A stretch of DNA of 64,000 nt from assembly GCA_001897835.1 (NCBI GenBank), contig MKUN01000028.1, positions 1 through 64,000 of the forward strand, given 5' to 3'. The DNA is from Bacteroidetes bacterium 46-16 (GTDB lineage Bacteria > Bacteroidota > Bacteroidia > Chitinophagales > Chitinophagaceae). Position 1 is the first letter of the stretch. Every line of letters starts with the position of its first letter. The translations under genes and the position numbers were made by a program. This document shows positions 41,986 through 52,295 of this stretch, piece by piece. The notes under the pieces are model-generated. The model worked only from the letters and a program-made list of their open reading frames with translations, ran no database searches and was not told the origin of the DNA.

Positions 41986-43602
41986 ATGGCAGCACCAACA
42001 GTAAATTTAGTTAGACAACCAAACCCAATAGAACCTATTAATGATAGTAATAGAGGCGAATGTATTTTTGTCTTAAATGGCACTGGTAACATTCAGCAAA
42101 ATGATAGTTTCCAGTATGTGATTGATTTGTATGAGATGATTTTACAATGGTCAGTTACATATTCAGTAGCTAACAATCTTGGAAGATATAAACTTCCTGC
42201 AGGCCCTGATGGCAGATGTGTTTTTGCCGCTAACCAAATACTACAATCTCAAACACTAAATGATTATGTAGTGACTTTAGGTGACCCAACAGCAACTTCT
42301 TTGCCAATTACTGCATATGCTATTACCTATGGCTACGAATATAATCCCTACATCACATTTACGTCTATTACCCCTACCACAATTGGCCCTGATACATTTG
42401 CAACCCTAATATTAGCTACGGCATCTGATTTAGCCGTAGGTGATTTAATCACAATATCTAAGGACATTCTATCTTATAACTCATTCTATAATGGCGTTCA
42501 TACGGTTCAGCAAGTAACATCACCAACCGAGATAGTTACTGATGTTTTATTTAATACAGTACCTATTGTAGAGACTGGCAAGATTATAATGAAAACCCAT
42601 TTAGTGGGACAATCCGATAGGTTTCATACTTATACTGGTACAAGACAATTCAATCAATATGATAAGAACTTTGGCACTCAATTTTTGGTGCAATCAGTTA
42701 ATAGCATTTATAATTATACAGGCCCGAATTATGTTTATTCAGGTGATACTTGTTTCCTAACTAATTATCAGGACTACAAGCCAATTTACTTGTATCAGTT
42801 TGAGGATAGTAATTTCATAATGAAGTGGTCAGATTATCCAGTAACACAGGTATATATCTACACATTTAATGGCACTCCATCACCAACTACTTTAACCAAT
42901 ATCTACTTTGTCTCAATGGGTCAGTGGATAACTGATCCCGATGAAGTTATGTACAAAATGGGAACTGGTTCTCTAGAAGTGGAGCTATGGTATGGCATAC
43001 CGCTTTCAACCAGTAATGTAACACACTATGCAATTAGTGTATCACACGTATCATTTAGTGGTGTAACACATAGAGCGGTTGTAAGACGACAAATCATTAA
43101 TAGTGACTGTGGTACTGCTTATGTAAATCCTGCTGATACTTCGGCAAGACGTACGGCAAATCCAATACCTGATGACTGTATTAGATTGAAGTTTCTTAAC
43201 CCCCACGGTGGATGGGATTACTGGAATTTCAGTGGTAAAAATACTAAAGAAACCGAGATAACAAAAAACCTATTCAAACAAGCTTATACGACTGTACCAC
43301 GTTCATATGATCGTGGCGACACTGTATTATCAGTAAAGGCTAATCAGACAATTACAGTTACTACAAATTGGATTAAAGAAAGTGATTACGCTTACTTAGA
43401 TGAGCTATTAAGGTCACCTGAGGTGTATATAGTCACTCAAAGCTATTTACAGGCTTATTTAGACGTGGAAATTGGTTTAAAGGATATTCCAGTGATAGTA
43501 ACCACTCCAAAATGGCAGTGGAAAAGAACAAGGGACGGCAAACTATTTTTTGCTTCCGTGGATTTAAAATACAGCTATGATATAGCCATACAAAATAGTT
43601 AA
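41986..43602 (+). CDS. Structural (tail) protein, 538 aa
   Basis: Beta-rich protein with two to three Ig-like domains. RLKFLNPHGGWDYWNFSGKN near residue 400 and YLDELLRSPEVYI near 475 resemble C-terminal parts of Bacteroidota phage tail proteins. No enzyme motif. Follows gp10-like gene by 3 bp and precedes a very large tail protein; likely baseplate or tail tip. Confidence 0.6.
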   Translation: MAAPTVNLVRQPNPIEPINDSNRGECIFVLNGTGNIQQNDSFQYVIDLYEMILQWSVTYSVANNLGRYKLPAGPDGRCVFAANQILQSQTLNDYVVTLGDPTATSLPITAYAITYGYEYNPYITFTSITPTTIGPDTFATLILATASDLAVGDLITISKDILSYNSFYNGVHTVQQVTSPTEIVTDVLFNTVPIVETGKIIMKTHLVGQSDRFHTYTGTRQFNQYDKNFGTQFLVQSVNSIYNYTGPNYVYSGDTCFLTNYQDYKPIYLYQFEDSNFIMKWSDYPVTQVYIYTFNGTPSPTTLTNIYFVSMGQWITDPDEVMYKMGTGSLEVELWYGIPLSTSNVTHYAISVSHVSFSGVTHRAVVRRQIINSDCGTAYVNPADTSARRTANPIPDDCIRLKFLNPHGGWDYWNFSGKNTKETEITKNLFKQAYTTVPRSYDRGDTVLSVKANQTITVTTNWIKESDYAYLDELLRSPEVYIVTQSYLQAYLDVEIGLKDIPVIVTTPKWQWKRTRDGKLFFASVDLKYSYDIAIQNS

Positions 43603-43606
43603 CACA

Positions 43607-46600
43607 ATGACATTTAGAATACTAGTAGAGCTACAAAAGTTTGATAACAATATTTATTTACCATCGGATATAGTTTACCCTGATAAATTAAAAAGGGAAC
43701 TGGATTTGTTTGATGATATACCGATAGACACAACCTACCAAATATCCGACATATCCGATATTACCTCGGTTAATAGTTCATACACAAAGACTATAACATT
43801 GCCAGCTACGCCTAAAAACAATAAAATCTTTTCATTCATTTTTCAGATTGAAATTGATAAGAATGTAGCCAGTGATTACTATTTCAATCCAAAGAGGAAA
43901 ACCAAATGTTGGATGATTAATGAAAGTAACGTACAATTCAACGGTTACTTGCAACTCACTAAGGTTAATATTAACAAGGAAAGCCACATCACATCGTATG
44001 AAGCTGTTATTTATGGTGAAACTGATAACGTGTTTTCAACATTTGGTGATGGCTTAATTACAGATGTAACAAGCCCTGAATTTGTTTTTGCTACTCAAAG
44101 TAGCAACTATGATTTTAACGATTTAAATCACATCTACAATGCTCAAAGCATTACCGCTAGTTGGGATGATGTTGATAGCGGATTGAAGCCATATTATCCT
44201 ATGATTGATTACGGCAATGGCTGGGATTATAACTTTGTCAATAATGGGACTGTCAGTAATGGTTTAGGGACAGAAGATTTATATCCTGCTATTCCTGTTA
44301 AAGTATTATGGGATAAGATATTTCAATCAACAGCCGATTTTACAAGTGATGGACTGATGTATCAATACGTTTCCCAATTCTTGGAAAGTGAATTGGTAAA
44401 GAGGTTATACATTCCAGCATCAGGCGGTAAAATGCAAAGAAGGGCATCAGGTGTAGGATTTGATGGGATTGATAAACGACCAACATTTAAAGTAGGCGGC
44501 ACATTTTCAAGCTACACCAGTTATTACTTATCTACCCAGTTCTTTAATCAGTATGCGGTTATGGACACCTTATTTAATCAACCGAACAATACACAGTTCC
44601 AAGCTCCATACTATGACTATGGATATACTTATAGCATTAACGGTGACCCATATTTTAATTGGCCCGTTGATAACTGTTATAAGAACCTATACATGGAAAC
44701 AGAGCCAAACACGGGTGCAACCACATCAACGTTTAAACAAAGGTTTCACTTTGACTTTAAAATAGGTACACAGCTAACCAGTAAGGACGCAATTCTACAA
44801 CAAGACCAAGATAGCACTACCGACTTTCCAAGTCATCCGGGGCATCATACGGGCTATGCAGTTGCACCATCTACTTTAACTATTGATAAGTTTGGTATTA
44901 AGATTTGGGTGGTCTTTTATAGGCAGAATGACCCTAATACTGGTTTAGAGCATCCCGCCTGGGCTTCGGGTTTAGGTGAGCCAATTCCTAATGAGAATGG
45001 TGAAATTCGCCATATCATAAACAATGACCCGCTGTATTTAAGTGGCGATATGGATTGGATTGGCTTTATCAATGGATATGGCCCATACGGAGTAGACTTA
45101 ACCAATGCAGAAAGAAATGTTGATGTAAATGAAGGTTCTTGGTGCGCTCCAAATCTATTTCATTCTTCACCAAGTCATATTCCAGCCCCATCATTAGCGG
45201 CTAATCCACTTGCTTATACATACGCACCTGAATTAGCTGGTGATTTCTATACTGGTAGATGTACTACTGCCTTTTTAGACGGCAGATATAGTAACAACCC
45301 TTTAATCTCATATGCACCGCTAATGAGTGGTGAAAAGGTAAGAGCAAGGGTATTTACAGCAACTTGTAATGATTGGTATAATAACATTTGTACCGAGGGC
45401 GTATTAGGTCAAGTATGGTTCCCGCCACAAAGGGCCTATGTAATTTATGATGACCCAGAAGACCATATATTTCCTGCTGGCACATGGAATGCCACACAAG
45501 CGAGTAATATTACTACTACTCAAACATTCGGCTATGGTAAAGGCACAAGCCTTTACAATGAAGTATCATTAGATGTAATCAAGGGAATGATTATTGACTA
45601 TTCGCAAATACTGCCAAAGAACATTAAGAAGAAAGATTTTATTCTGACTATAATTAAGATGTTCAATTTGTATGTAGAGCCATTTAAGAATAATGAAAAG
45701 CAACTATTAATAGAGCCGAGAGATGTTTATTACACTTTAGGTCAAAAGAAAGATTGGACAAAGAAAGTTGATATGAGCCAAGATATTGAGATTGATATAC
45801 TGGCTGAAAAACAGAACAAATCAAATGTGTTAGCTTGGAAAGATGATAAGGATTATTACAATACTCTTTATAAAAACTCAATTGGTGATGGTTATGGTAA
45901 CTATACTTACTACATCAATAATGAGTTCTTGAAAGGTGAAAAGAAATTAGACCCTGTAATATTCTCGGCAACACCATTAGTAGAACTATATGGTTCTAAT
46001 CGTGTTTCTGATTATTCAGAGTTTATTATTCCTGTCATTGCGAAAGAGTTTAATACTGCTAATCCTATTCCTACTGGTGCGGTTGAAGATAACATTAGAA
46101 TACTGATTAGACCTAAGAGCGGGAAACAACCGTTAACGGCTAATACATGGAAGTTTGAGGGAGCTACTTACAACTATTACCCTTATCTAGGTCATATTGA
46201 TGACCCATCACCATTATCTACACCTGCATTTGATTTAAATTTTGGACAACCGCTTCAATTATTCTACAATACCCCAGCCTATACAGCTAATAATTTAGTT
46301 GGTGTGTATCACGCAAGGACACTAGACGAGGTAGCGGACGTCAATTCGCGTCTTTTGGTTGTTAATATGTATTTAAGTCCTAAGGACATTTATAATTTCT
46401 CATTCAGTGACCTAATTTTCTTGCAAACTGGTGTCGGTGGCGGGCAATACTACAAGGTTAATAAGATTTCAGGCTATGAACCAAGTAAAAAGGTTACATG
46501 TAAGGTTGAATTACTTAAAACACTAGCAGTAGAAACAAGATTGCCAGCAATTGGAGTAGGAAATGTAAATAATACTGTGTTAGATGCATCATTAATCGCT

Positions 46601-47098
46601 GCACAAGCGCAATTAGCACCTTTATTTGTTGCCCCAGCACCTTTAAATGTGATTGCCACTTACTTTAATAACAATATTCAAGCTAATGCAGTAATTGCTA
46701 ATGGTAATTACAACAATATTCAGTCCCCAGCATTAGTAAACGGCAATTTCAACCTAATTAATCAGACTATTCAAAATGCAATAGTATCAGGTGACTTTAA
46801 TTTCCTTGGTAATAACATTTTGAACGCTTTAATACTCGGTAATAACAATGTCATTACCGCCAATATTGAAAATGCAGTTGCTATCGGTAATAACCTTACT
46901 GTAAGAAACAGTAATAGTATTACAACCAATTCAAAAATTATTCAGCAATCAGATTTGATTAGTGCCGGTAGAAATGAAGTCTTAAATGAGTTTCCTGATA
47001 TATCAACAGTCAATTTTGTAAGTGGTGGTAGAAATAAAGTAAGAGGCTTAGGCAGTGTATCACCAGTAACTATTATTAGTGGCGGTAGAAATGAATAA
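43607..47098 (+). CDS. Large tail/baseplate protein, 1163 aa
   Basis: N terminus VELQKFDNNIYLPSDIVYPDKLKRELDLFDDIPIDTTYQISDISD (residues 6-50) is of the Bacteroidota phage tail-tip type; TITLPATPKNN lies near residue 65. The long middle has alternating beta domains. The C terminus (about 1010-1163) shows repeated ANAVIANGNYNNI, NALILGNNNVI, AVAIGNN and SGGRN units like a trimeric YadA-head or beta-helix, typical of adhesin tips. Likely the receptor-binding or baseplate hub. No lysin domain seen. Confidence 0.68.
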   Translation: MTFRILVELQKFDNNIYLPSDIVYPDKLKRELDLFDDIPIDTTYQISDISDITSVNSSYTKTITLPATPKNNKIFSFIFQIEIDKNVASDYYFNPKRKTKCWMINESNVQFNGYLQLTKVNINKESHITSYEAVIYGETDNVFSTFGDGLITDVTSPEFVFATQSSNYDFNDLNHIYNAQSITASWDDVDSGLKPYYPMIDYGNGWDYNFVNNGTVSNGLGTEDLYPAIPVKVLWDKIFQSTADFTSDGLMYQYVSQFLESELVKRLYIPASGGKMQRRASGVGFDGIDKRPTFKVGGTFSSYTSYYLSTQFFNQYAVMDTLFNQPNNTQFQAPYYDYGYTYSINGDPYFNWPVDNCYKNLYMETEPNTGATTSTFKQRFHFDFKIGTQLTSKDAILQQDQDSTTDFPSHPGHHTGYAVAPSTLTIDKFGIKIWVVFYRQNDPNTGLEHPAWASGLGEPIPNENGEIRHIINNDPLYLSGDMDWIGFINGYGPYGVDLTNAERNVDVNEGSWCAPNLFHSSPSHIPAPSLAANPLAYTYAPELAGDFYTGRCTTAFLDGRYSNNPLISYAPLMSGEKVRARVFTATCNDWYNNICTEGVLGQVWFPPQRAYVIYDDPEDHIFPAGTWNATQASNITTTQTFGYGKGTSLYNEVSLDVIKGMIIDYSQILPKNIKKKDFILTIIKMFNLYVEPFKNNEKQLLIEPRDVYYTLGQKKDWTKKVDMSQDIEIDILAEKQNKSNVLAWKDDKDYYNTLYKNSIGDGYGNYTYYINNEFLKGEKKLDPVIFSATPLVELYGSNRVSDYSEFIIPVIAKEFNTANPIPTGAVEDNIRILIRPKSGKQPLTANTWKFEGATYNYYPYLGHIDDPSPLSTPAFDLNFGQPLQLFYNTPAYTANNLVGVYHARTLDEVADVNSRLLVVNMYLSPKDIYNFSFSDLIFLQTGVGGGQYYKVNKISGYEPSKKVTCKVELLKTLAVETRLPAIGVGNVNNTVLDASLIAAQAQLAPLFVAPAPLNVIATYFNNNIQANAVIANGNYNNIQSPALVNGNFNLINQTIQNAIVSGDFNFLGNNILNALILGNNNVITANIENAVAIGNNLTVRNSNSITTNSKIIQQSDLISAGRNEVLNEFPDISTVNFVSGGRNKVRGLGSVSPVTIISGGRNE

Positions 47099-47107
47099 AA
47101 AATTACC

Positions 47108-47126
47108 TGAAAATTGGATATATAAG
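47108..47126 (+). promoter_or_regulatory. Candidate phage promoter motif
   Basis: TGAAAATTGGATATATAAG, 26 bp before the ATG at 47153; fits the phage motif family. Confidence 0.4.
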
Positions 47127-47152
47127 TAGGGAGATAAAATAGATAACAATTA

Positions 47153-47809
47153 ATGGCAGAAAATATTACACAATGTAGTAGATACTCACAGCATAGTATT
47201 TATAACGGTGCTTCAACCTTTACGATACCATCAACCGATATAATCAAAGATTTAGAGGTAACCGATTTAGTAGTAAACGAGTTTGGATTTAATGAGGGTG
47301 AAAAAGCCATTTATGCAAGAATAGGTGATAACGATATTAGGGAGGTACAAACAACCATTACAAGCAAAATTAGTGTTGGTACTGGTAGCGGTACTTACTC
47401 TATAATGTCATTTGATTTAGATGCTTTAGGCATCAATTCAATTTCATTTGCCATAAATGCGATTGCTTGCACAACCGATAACTACCATTTGAATAGTGTT
47501 CTTAACCCTTATGTAATATTGGCTTCTACCTATTCAAGCGGTATGGCTACACATTCATTTGCAGGTATCATTACACCAACTGGACAAGTGGATAGAAAAT
47601 TTCCAGTATCAGGCAACAACTTATCAATGAATGTATCAGCAACTGGTTCTGTCTTTACAGTATCTATTGTAACCGATAATAAAGCTGGCAACTGGCAAAT
47701 CAAAACAACTATGAACACTCTATTTAATGATGTGAATAGTTACAACTCATTTAATGCTGATACAGGCAAATTCACCTCAACCGATGGAACTATAACCTAC
47801 GGAGGATAA
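47153..47809 (+). CDS. Structural protein of unknown role, 218 aa
   Basis: MAENITQCSRYSQHSIYNGASTFTIPSTDIIKDLEVTDLVVNEFGFN...; beta-rich, Ser/Thr-rich, ending FNADTGKFTSTDGTITYGG. It lies between the tail protein and tape measure and is preceded by a promoter-like motif. Could be a tail-tip accessory. Confidence 0.6.
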   Translation: MAENITQCSRYSQHSIYNGASTFTIPSTDIIKDLEVTDLVVNEFGFNEGEKAIYARIGDNDIREVQTTITSKISVGTGSGTYSIMSFDLDALGINSISFAINAIACTTDNYHLNSVLNPYVILASTYSSGMATHSFAGIITPTGQVDRKFPVSGNNLSMNVSATGSVFTVSIVTDNKAGNWQIKTTMNTLFNDVNSYNSFNADTGKFTSTDGTITYGG

Positions 47810-47825
47810 AAATTAATCACTATGA

Positions 47826-50606
47826 TTGGACAATTCGTTAGAAATAAAAATACAAACGGCAATTGACGCCAAAGATTCCGCTAAGACCGTAGGTGAATTA
47901 AAGAAAGCTATTAAAGACATTAATAGCTTAATGATTGAATTTGGGGATAAGAACCCCGAAGCTGTAAAGAGACTTACAATTGAGGCTGGTGCTGCCAAGG
48001 ATAAGATTAAAGATATTGCCGAGGCAACCAAGTCAGTAACAGGTGAACCAGTTGAAAGATTAGCTGGGTCATTTGCATTAGTAAAGGATAATATTTCCAC
48101 TTTGGATTTTGGCAAAGCTGCCAGCTCTGTAAAGCTATTTACACAATCATTCAAAGACCTTTCAGGAAAGAATGTAGGCAATGACCTAAAAGAACTTACT
48201 AAATCAATTAGTGAGTTAGGCAAAACTATACTTACATCTATTGGTGATAATCTGAAAAACAGACTGTCATCATTACAAAGTGGCTTTTCTTCTTTTGGTA
48301 GTTCTATCAAGCAAGCATTAGGCGGTGATTTTACAGGTGCCCTTAAAGCAGTTAAAACGAGTTTTACAGAGCTTGGTGATGCACTTAAAGTAAATCCAAT
48401 ATTCTTACTAGCAACTGTTATAGCATTAATAGTAGCCAAGTTTGATGAGTTAAAAACTGCGGGCGGTTTAATTGGCGCAACATTTCAGGCAATCGGTCAA
48501 GTAATAAAATTTGTTACTGATGCCGTTACTGCCTTTACCGATGCTATTGGACTAACCAATATTGAGGGCGAGAAGCAGACAAAGAAGTTTCTAGAGAATA
48601 AGAAAAAAGAGGCTGATGCAATTACCGCTAGATACGATGCCGAAATTGCTTTGGCTACTGCTACAGGTCAATCTACTGCAATATTAGAAACACAAAAGAC
48701 ACAGGCACTTACTAATAATGTCAATCAGCAAATTCAAAAGTTAGAAGAATTAAAAAGAGCTAATGGTGAATTAACTGATGATGAAAAGAAAAACCTTGAT
48801 GAATTAAAAGTTTCCTATCAGAAACTAAAGGACGATGAACTGACTATTGAAGCTAAAGCCAATAAGGCAATATTAGACCAACAAAAAGACTGGGCAAAAA
48901 AGACAGAGCAAAACAATATTAATCTTATCAAGGATAAGAATAAAAGAGCTATTGCCCAAGCTGAATTTGATGCCAAAAACAGACAGGAAGAATTTACTAA
49001 CCAAAGAATAGAAACGGCAAAAAATACGCAATCTAAATATGATGCTCAATTAAACGCTGCTAAGGTTGGTTCAAAGGAATATAACGACTTAATAAAGAAA
49101 CAGGAAGCTGATGAAGCTGCATCTAAGGCAGCCAGTGATGCCTTTAAAATTTCCGATGAAAAGGCTACACAGGCTGAAATAGCTAAGATTAGAACCGAGG
49201 CTGCGAAAGAAGCATTTGAGAAAGCCAAGGCAAAAGCTAAAGAAGCTTATGATGCTCAATTGAGCCTGTTAAAGCAGAACTATCAGGATATAGCAACACT
49301 GGACACTACAATTAGTGCCGATAGGTTGAATAAACAAGCTGCTAATCTTGACCAACAGGAAGCACTTACTAAAGCTTATTATGATAAGGAAATTGCTAGA
49401 GCTGGCTACACTAAGCAACAGAGAGATAATTTAAGGTTACAGGAACAAAAAGACCTGACAGCTTTAAATACTGAAAGAGAGAAACAGGAAAAGGACTACA
49501 CCGATTTTGTAATTGCTCAAACTAATAAGAGAAATCAGGCTATTGCTGATTTGAATGTATTACAGTCTAAGAGTGATAGAGAGTTATTAGATGCACAAAT
49601 AAACCAAATTAAGGTTAAGACTGCAATTGATATACAGGACAAAACCAAGACCGAGGAAGAAAAGAAAGCTATTGAGGCTAAAGCGTTAAATGATATTCAG
49701 GCTTTAAGAGATGGTTTTAGAGACAAGACCAATGCAGCCGAATTACAGGCAGTGCAAAATAAAGCGGATATAGCTGCTATTGAATTAGCCAATGATGAAA
49801 AGATAGGTAACCTACGTGTTAGTGGGCGTGTTGCTTTACTTAACAAACTAAAGGATTTAGAAATACAGGCGTTAAAGACACAAGCCGACCAACAAATTCA
49901 GCTTATTACTGAACAAGAACAAAAGGAGCTTTCTTCTAAAGATTTGTCAGAAAGTGATAAGGCTGCCATTGTGGCTAAATATGCTGGGCAAAGAAAAGAT
50001 GTAGAGGAAAGAACTAGTGATGAAATCAAGCAAAAGGAAATAGATAGTCAGAAAGCTGTATTAGATGCCAAGTTGGCAAGTGCTAACCAAGGCTTACAAA
50101 TTGCTCAATCGGCTGCTGGTGCATTAGGTGCATTGAATGACCTGATAACACAAGGTGAAAATCAGAACCTAAAGAAAGGTGAAAAAGCATCGGTTGAAGT
50201 GCAAAAAAGGCAATTCAAAAGACAAAAGGCTTTAGGTATAGTAAACGCTGCCATTAATACGGCACAAGGTATAACTGCTGCCTTAGGTTCAGCACCACCA
50301 CCATATAATATAATCCTGGCTGCAATAACTGGTGCTGCTGGTGCGCTCCAAATAGCTGCCATAGCATCTAAGAAATTCAACCCCGATAGCGGTGGTGGTG
50401 ATAGTGGTTCATCAGCCCCAGCCATTCCGTCCGGTGGTAGCTCAACATCATTCAATGCACCATCATTAAATAATGTTGGGTTGAATAACAACCAAGCTAA
50501 TACACCACAATCGGCTAATAGTAACCGTGTATATGTGGTTGAAAGTGATATTACATCAACACAAAACAAAGTGGCTAATATTCAAAATAGAGCTAAGATT
50601 GGATAA
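47826..50606 (+). CDS. Tail tape measure protein
   Basis: 926 residues from TTG 47826 (the nearby ATG 47822 is out of frame). Long charged coiled coils (e.g. EKKNLDELKVSYQKLKDDELTIEAKANKAILDQQ), one hydrophobic stretch NPIFLLATVIALIVAKF near 195-215 and an Ala/Gly-rich region near 820-845 (INTAQGITAALGSAPPPYNIILAAITGAAGALQIAAIA). This is typical of siphovirus tape measures, which set tail length. No lysozyme domain was seen. Confidence 0.8.
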   Translation: MDNSLEIKIQTAIDAKDSAKTVGELKKAIKDINSLMIEFGDKNPEAVKRLTIEAGAAKDKIKDIAEATKSVTGEPVERLAGSFALVKDNISTLDFGKAASSVKLFTQSFKDLSGKNVGNDLKELTKSISELGKTILTSIGDNLKNRLSSLQSGFSSFGSSIKQALGGDFTGALKAVKTSFTELGDALKVNPIFLLATVIALIVAKFDELKTAGGLIGATFQAIGQVIKFVTDAVTAFTDAIGLTNIEGEKQTKKFLENKKKEADAITARYDAEIALATATGQSTAILETQKTQALTNNVNQQIQKLEELKRANGELTDDEKKNLDELKVSYQKLKDDELTIEAKANKAILDQQKDWAKKTEQNNINLIKDKNKRAIAQAEFDAKNRQEEFTNQRIETAKNTQSKYDAQLNAAKVGSKEYNDLIKKQEADEAASKAASDAFKISDEKATQAEIAKIRTEAAKEAFEKAKAKAKEAYDAQLSLLKQNYQDIATLDTTISADRLNKQAANLDQQEALTKAYYDKEIARAGYTKQQRDNLRLQEQKDLTALNTEREKQEKDYTDFVIAQTNKRNQAIADLNVLQSKSDRELLDAQINQIKVKTAIDIQDKTKTEEEKKAIEAKALNDIQALRDGFRDKTNAAELQAVQNKADIAAIELANDEKIGNLRVSGRVALLNKLKDLEIQALKTQADQQIQLITEQEQKELSSKDLSESDKAAIVAKYAGQRKDVEERTSDEIKQKEIDSQKAVLDAKLASANQGLQIAQSAAGALGALNDLITQGENQNLKKGEKASVEVQKRQFKRQKALGIVNAAINTAQGITAALGSAPPPYNIILAAITGAAGALQIAAIASKKFNPDSGGGDSGSSAPAIPSGGSSTSFNAPSLNNVGLNNNQANTPQSANSNRVYVVESDITSTQNKVANIQNRAKIG

Positions 50607-50621
50607 AAAATAACCTATAAA

Positions 50622-51608
50622 ATGCCAAAGAAAATAAAGTATCAAAATGAATTACCTGTTTATGAAATCTACATTAAGGAAGAAGATTTAAACGAGGAAG
50701 ATTTTACTGGTTTAAACTATATATCTATTGTCGGAGATCCCGCAATAGGAATTAAGGCGGTAGCATTTAAAAAACATAAGTGGAAAACCGAGGGAAATAA
50801 CCTACCACCTGTACATCCAAACTGTCGGTGCAAACTAATTGATGATGGTTACTGGAAAATTGAACCGAACGCCTGTCAGTTGTGCTGGGACAAAAGGGCT
50901 AGACACAATGCTGGTAAAAGGAGATCGGAGAACCGAGAGAAAAAGGACAAATCAGCACACGATGCACCACGTTCATCAGGTTTTTCTATTGATAAGGATA
51001 AAATGATATTGGCTGGTCCATGTCTTATACCAGACCAACTTATATACAGAAAGGATAAAGACGGTGAGTATATGGTGAAGTTCAGTGCTGAAACCATAAG
51101 AATGATTTCCGATAAGTTTTTTAAAAATAATAATAACTGTGCTATCAATGTTGACCATACTAGCCGAATAGTAAACGGTTTCATTATAGGTCACTGGATT
51201 GTTGAAGATACTTATCACGATAAGTCTAAATACTATGGGTTTAATCTTCCAGTCGGCTCCATGTTCACTGAGGTGAAGATTTTAGACAAGGAATTTTGGA
51301 AGAATGAAGTAAGGGAAATGGGTAAAGATGGCTTTTCAGTACAAGGCAGATTAGGACATAGATTAGTTGAGATGGCCCGCCAAATGGAATTGCAATGTGA
51401 ATGTCCTAAACACTATTTAACCGATTATAAAAAAGAGATACAAAAGCTGTCAGATTTAGACTTATTAAATCTTGCCCTTAGTATTTGTACGGAAAAGGAA
51501 ATAGAAGCTCCCAAAACGTCTGAAATGTTGTTTAACGAGTGTTTTAGTCTGTGTATCGGTGAGGTAGATGATGAAGAATATTATGAAGATGATGAAGAAT
51601 TTGACTAG
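50622..51608 (+). CDS. Head maturation protease (XkdF/S78-like) with embedded gp7-type motif
   Basis: 328 residues. Residues about 11-52 (LPVYEIYIKEEDLNEEDF...ISIVGDPAIGIKAVAFKK) match the start of XkdF-type proteases. LPPVHPNCRC (61-70), normally the end of an SPP1 gp7/Mu F head-morphogenesis domain, follows, with a Cys pair (ACQLCW). Then comes the protease core: LAGPCLIPDQLIYR, INVDHTSR (His) and GFSVQGRLG (Ser). It would process scaffold and capsid. The gp7 motif inside the protease is odd. Confidence 0.72.
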   Translation: MPKKIKYQNELPVYEIYIKEEDLNEEDFTGLNYISIVGDPAIGIKAVAFKKHKWKTEGNNLPPVHPNCRCKLIDDGYWKIEPNACQLCWDKRARHNAGKRRSENREKKDKSAHDAPRSSGFSIDKDKMILAGPCLIPDQLIYRKDKDGEYMVKFSAETIRMISDKFFKNNNNCAINVDHTSRIVNGFIIGHWIVEDTYHDKSKYYGFNLPVGSMFTEVKILDKEFWKNEVREMGKDGFSVQGRLGHRLVEMARQMELQCECPKHYLTDYKKEIQKLSDLDLLNLALSICTEKEIEAPKTSEMLFNECFSLCIGEVDDEEYYEDDEEFD

Positions 51609-51621
51609 CAAATTAAAAAAG

Positions 51622-51642
51622 TCAAAATAACCCATATATAAG
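51622..51642 (+). promoter_or_regulatory. Candidate phage promoter motif
   Basis: ATATATAAG (51634-51642) preceded by a TCAAAA box; 27 bp before the scaffold ATG. Weak member of the family. Confidence 0.35.
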
Positions 51643-51668
51643 TGGGTATAGAAAAATAATTCAATTAG

Positions 51669-52271
51669 ATGAATGAAGAAAGAATAATAATTGAAAAGCT
51701 TAAAAACATATTTTCTAATTCAAAGGAAATACAATTGGCGGCTGACAATGGCACATCATTAAAACTAAAAGACGGAACCGAAATAATCGTTTCAGGTTCT
51801 GAAATCGCTAATGATGCACAAGTTTATACAGTTGATGCAGACGGCAACCAAACACCTTTAGCTGATGGGACCTATACACTGGAAAATGATAAAACATTTA
51901 CAGTAGTTGGTGGTAAGGTAACAGATTTAAAAGATGCTGCTACTGATGCCCCAGCCGAAGCTGACAATACAGCTATGGAAGCTCCAGCCGAAGAAGCATC
52001 TGAAACGCCAGCCGATGACGCTAAGGAAGAAGATGATGTTGATGCAAGATTAACAGCATTGGAAGAGCAAGTAAGCCAAATAACTGATGCAGTTAATAAG
52101 CTAATTGATATGGCTAACAATGCGACCGATGTGGCAATGTCAACACAAACAAAACTAGCGGAGTTTATGGCTCAACCAGTAGAAACACCAGTTATAAGAC
52201 AAGAAATAAAACAAACTGCCGAACAAGCGAGAATTGAAAGATTTAAAGCATTGGCAAATTCCTATAAATAA
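51669..52271 (+). CDS. Capsid scaffolding-like protein, 200 aa
   Basis: Acidic, Ala/Glu/Asp-rich middle (EAPAEEASETPADDAKEEDD) and a C-terminal coiled coil (ARLTALEEQVSQITDAVNKLIDMAN), then IKQTAEQARIERFKALANSYK. Position between protease and capsid and composition fit a scaffold. The N-terminal part contains DGTEIIVSGSEIANDAQVY, a possible small beta domain. Confidence 0.7.
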   Translation: MNEERIIIEKLKNIFSNSKEIQLAADNGTSLKLKDGTEIIVSGSEIANDAQVYTVDADGNQTPLADGTYTLENDKTFTVVGGKVTDLKDAATDAPAEADNTAMEAPAEEASETPADDAKEEDDVDARLTALEEQVSQITDAVNKLIDMANNATDVAMSTQTKLAEFMAQPVETPVIRQEIKQTAEQARIERFKALANSYK

Positions 52272-52295
52272 GGAACAAAAAATATACCCTATGAA

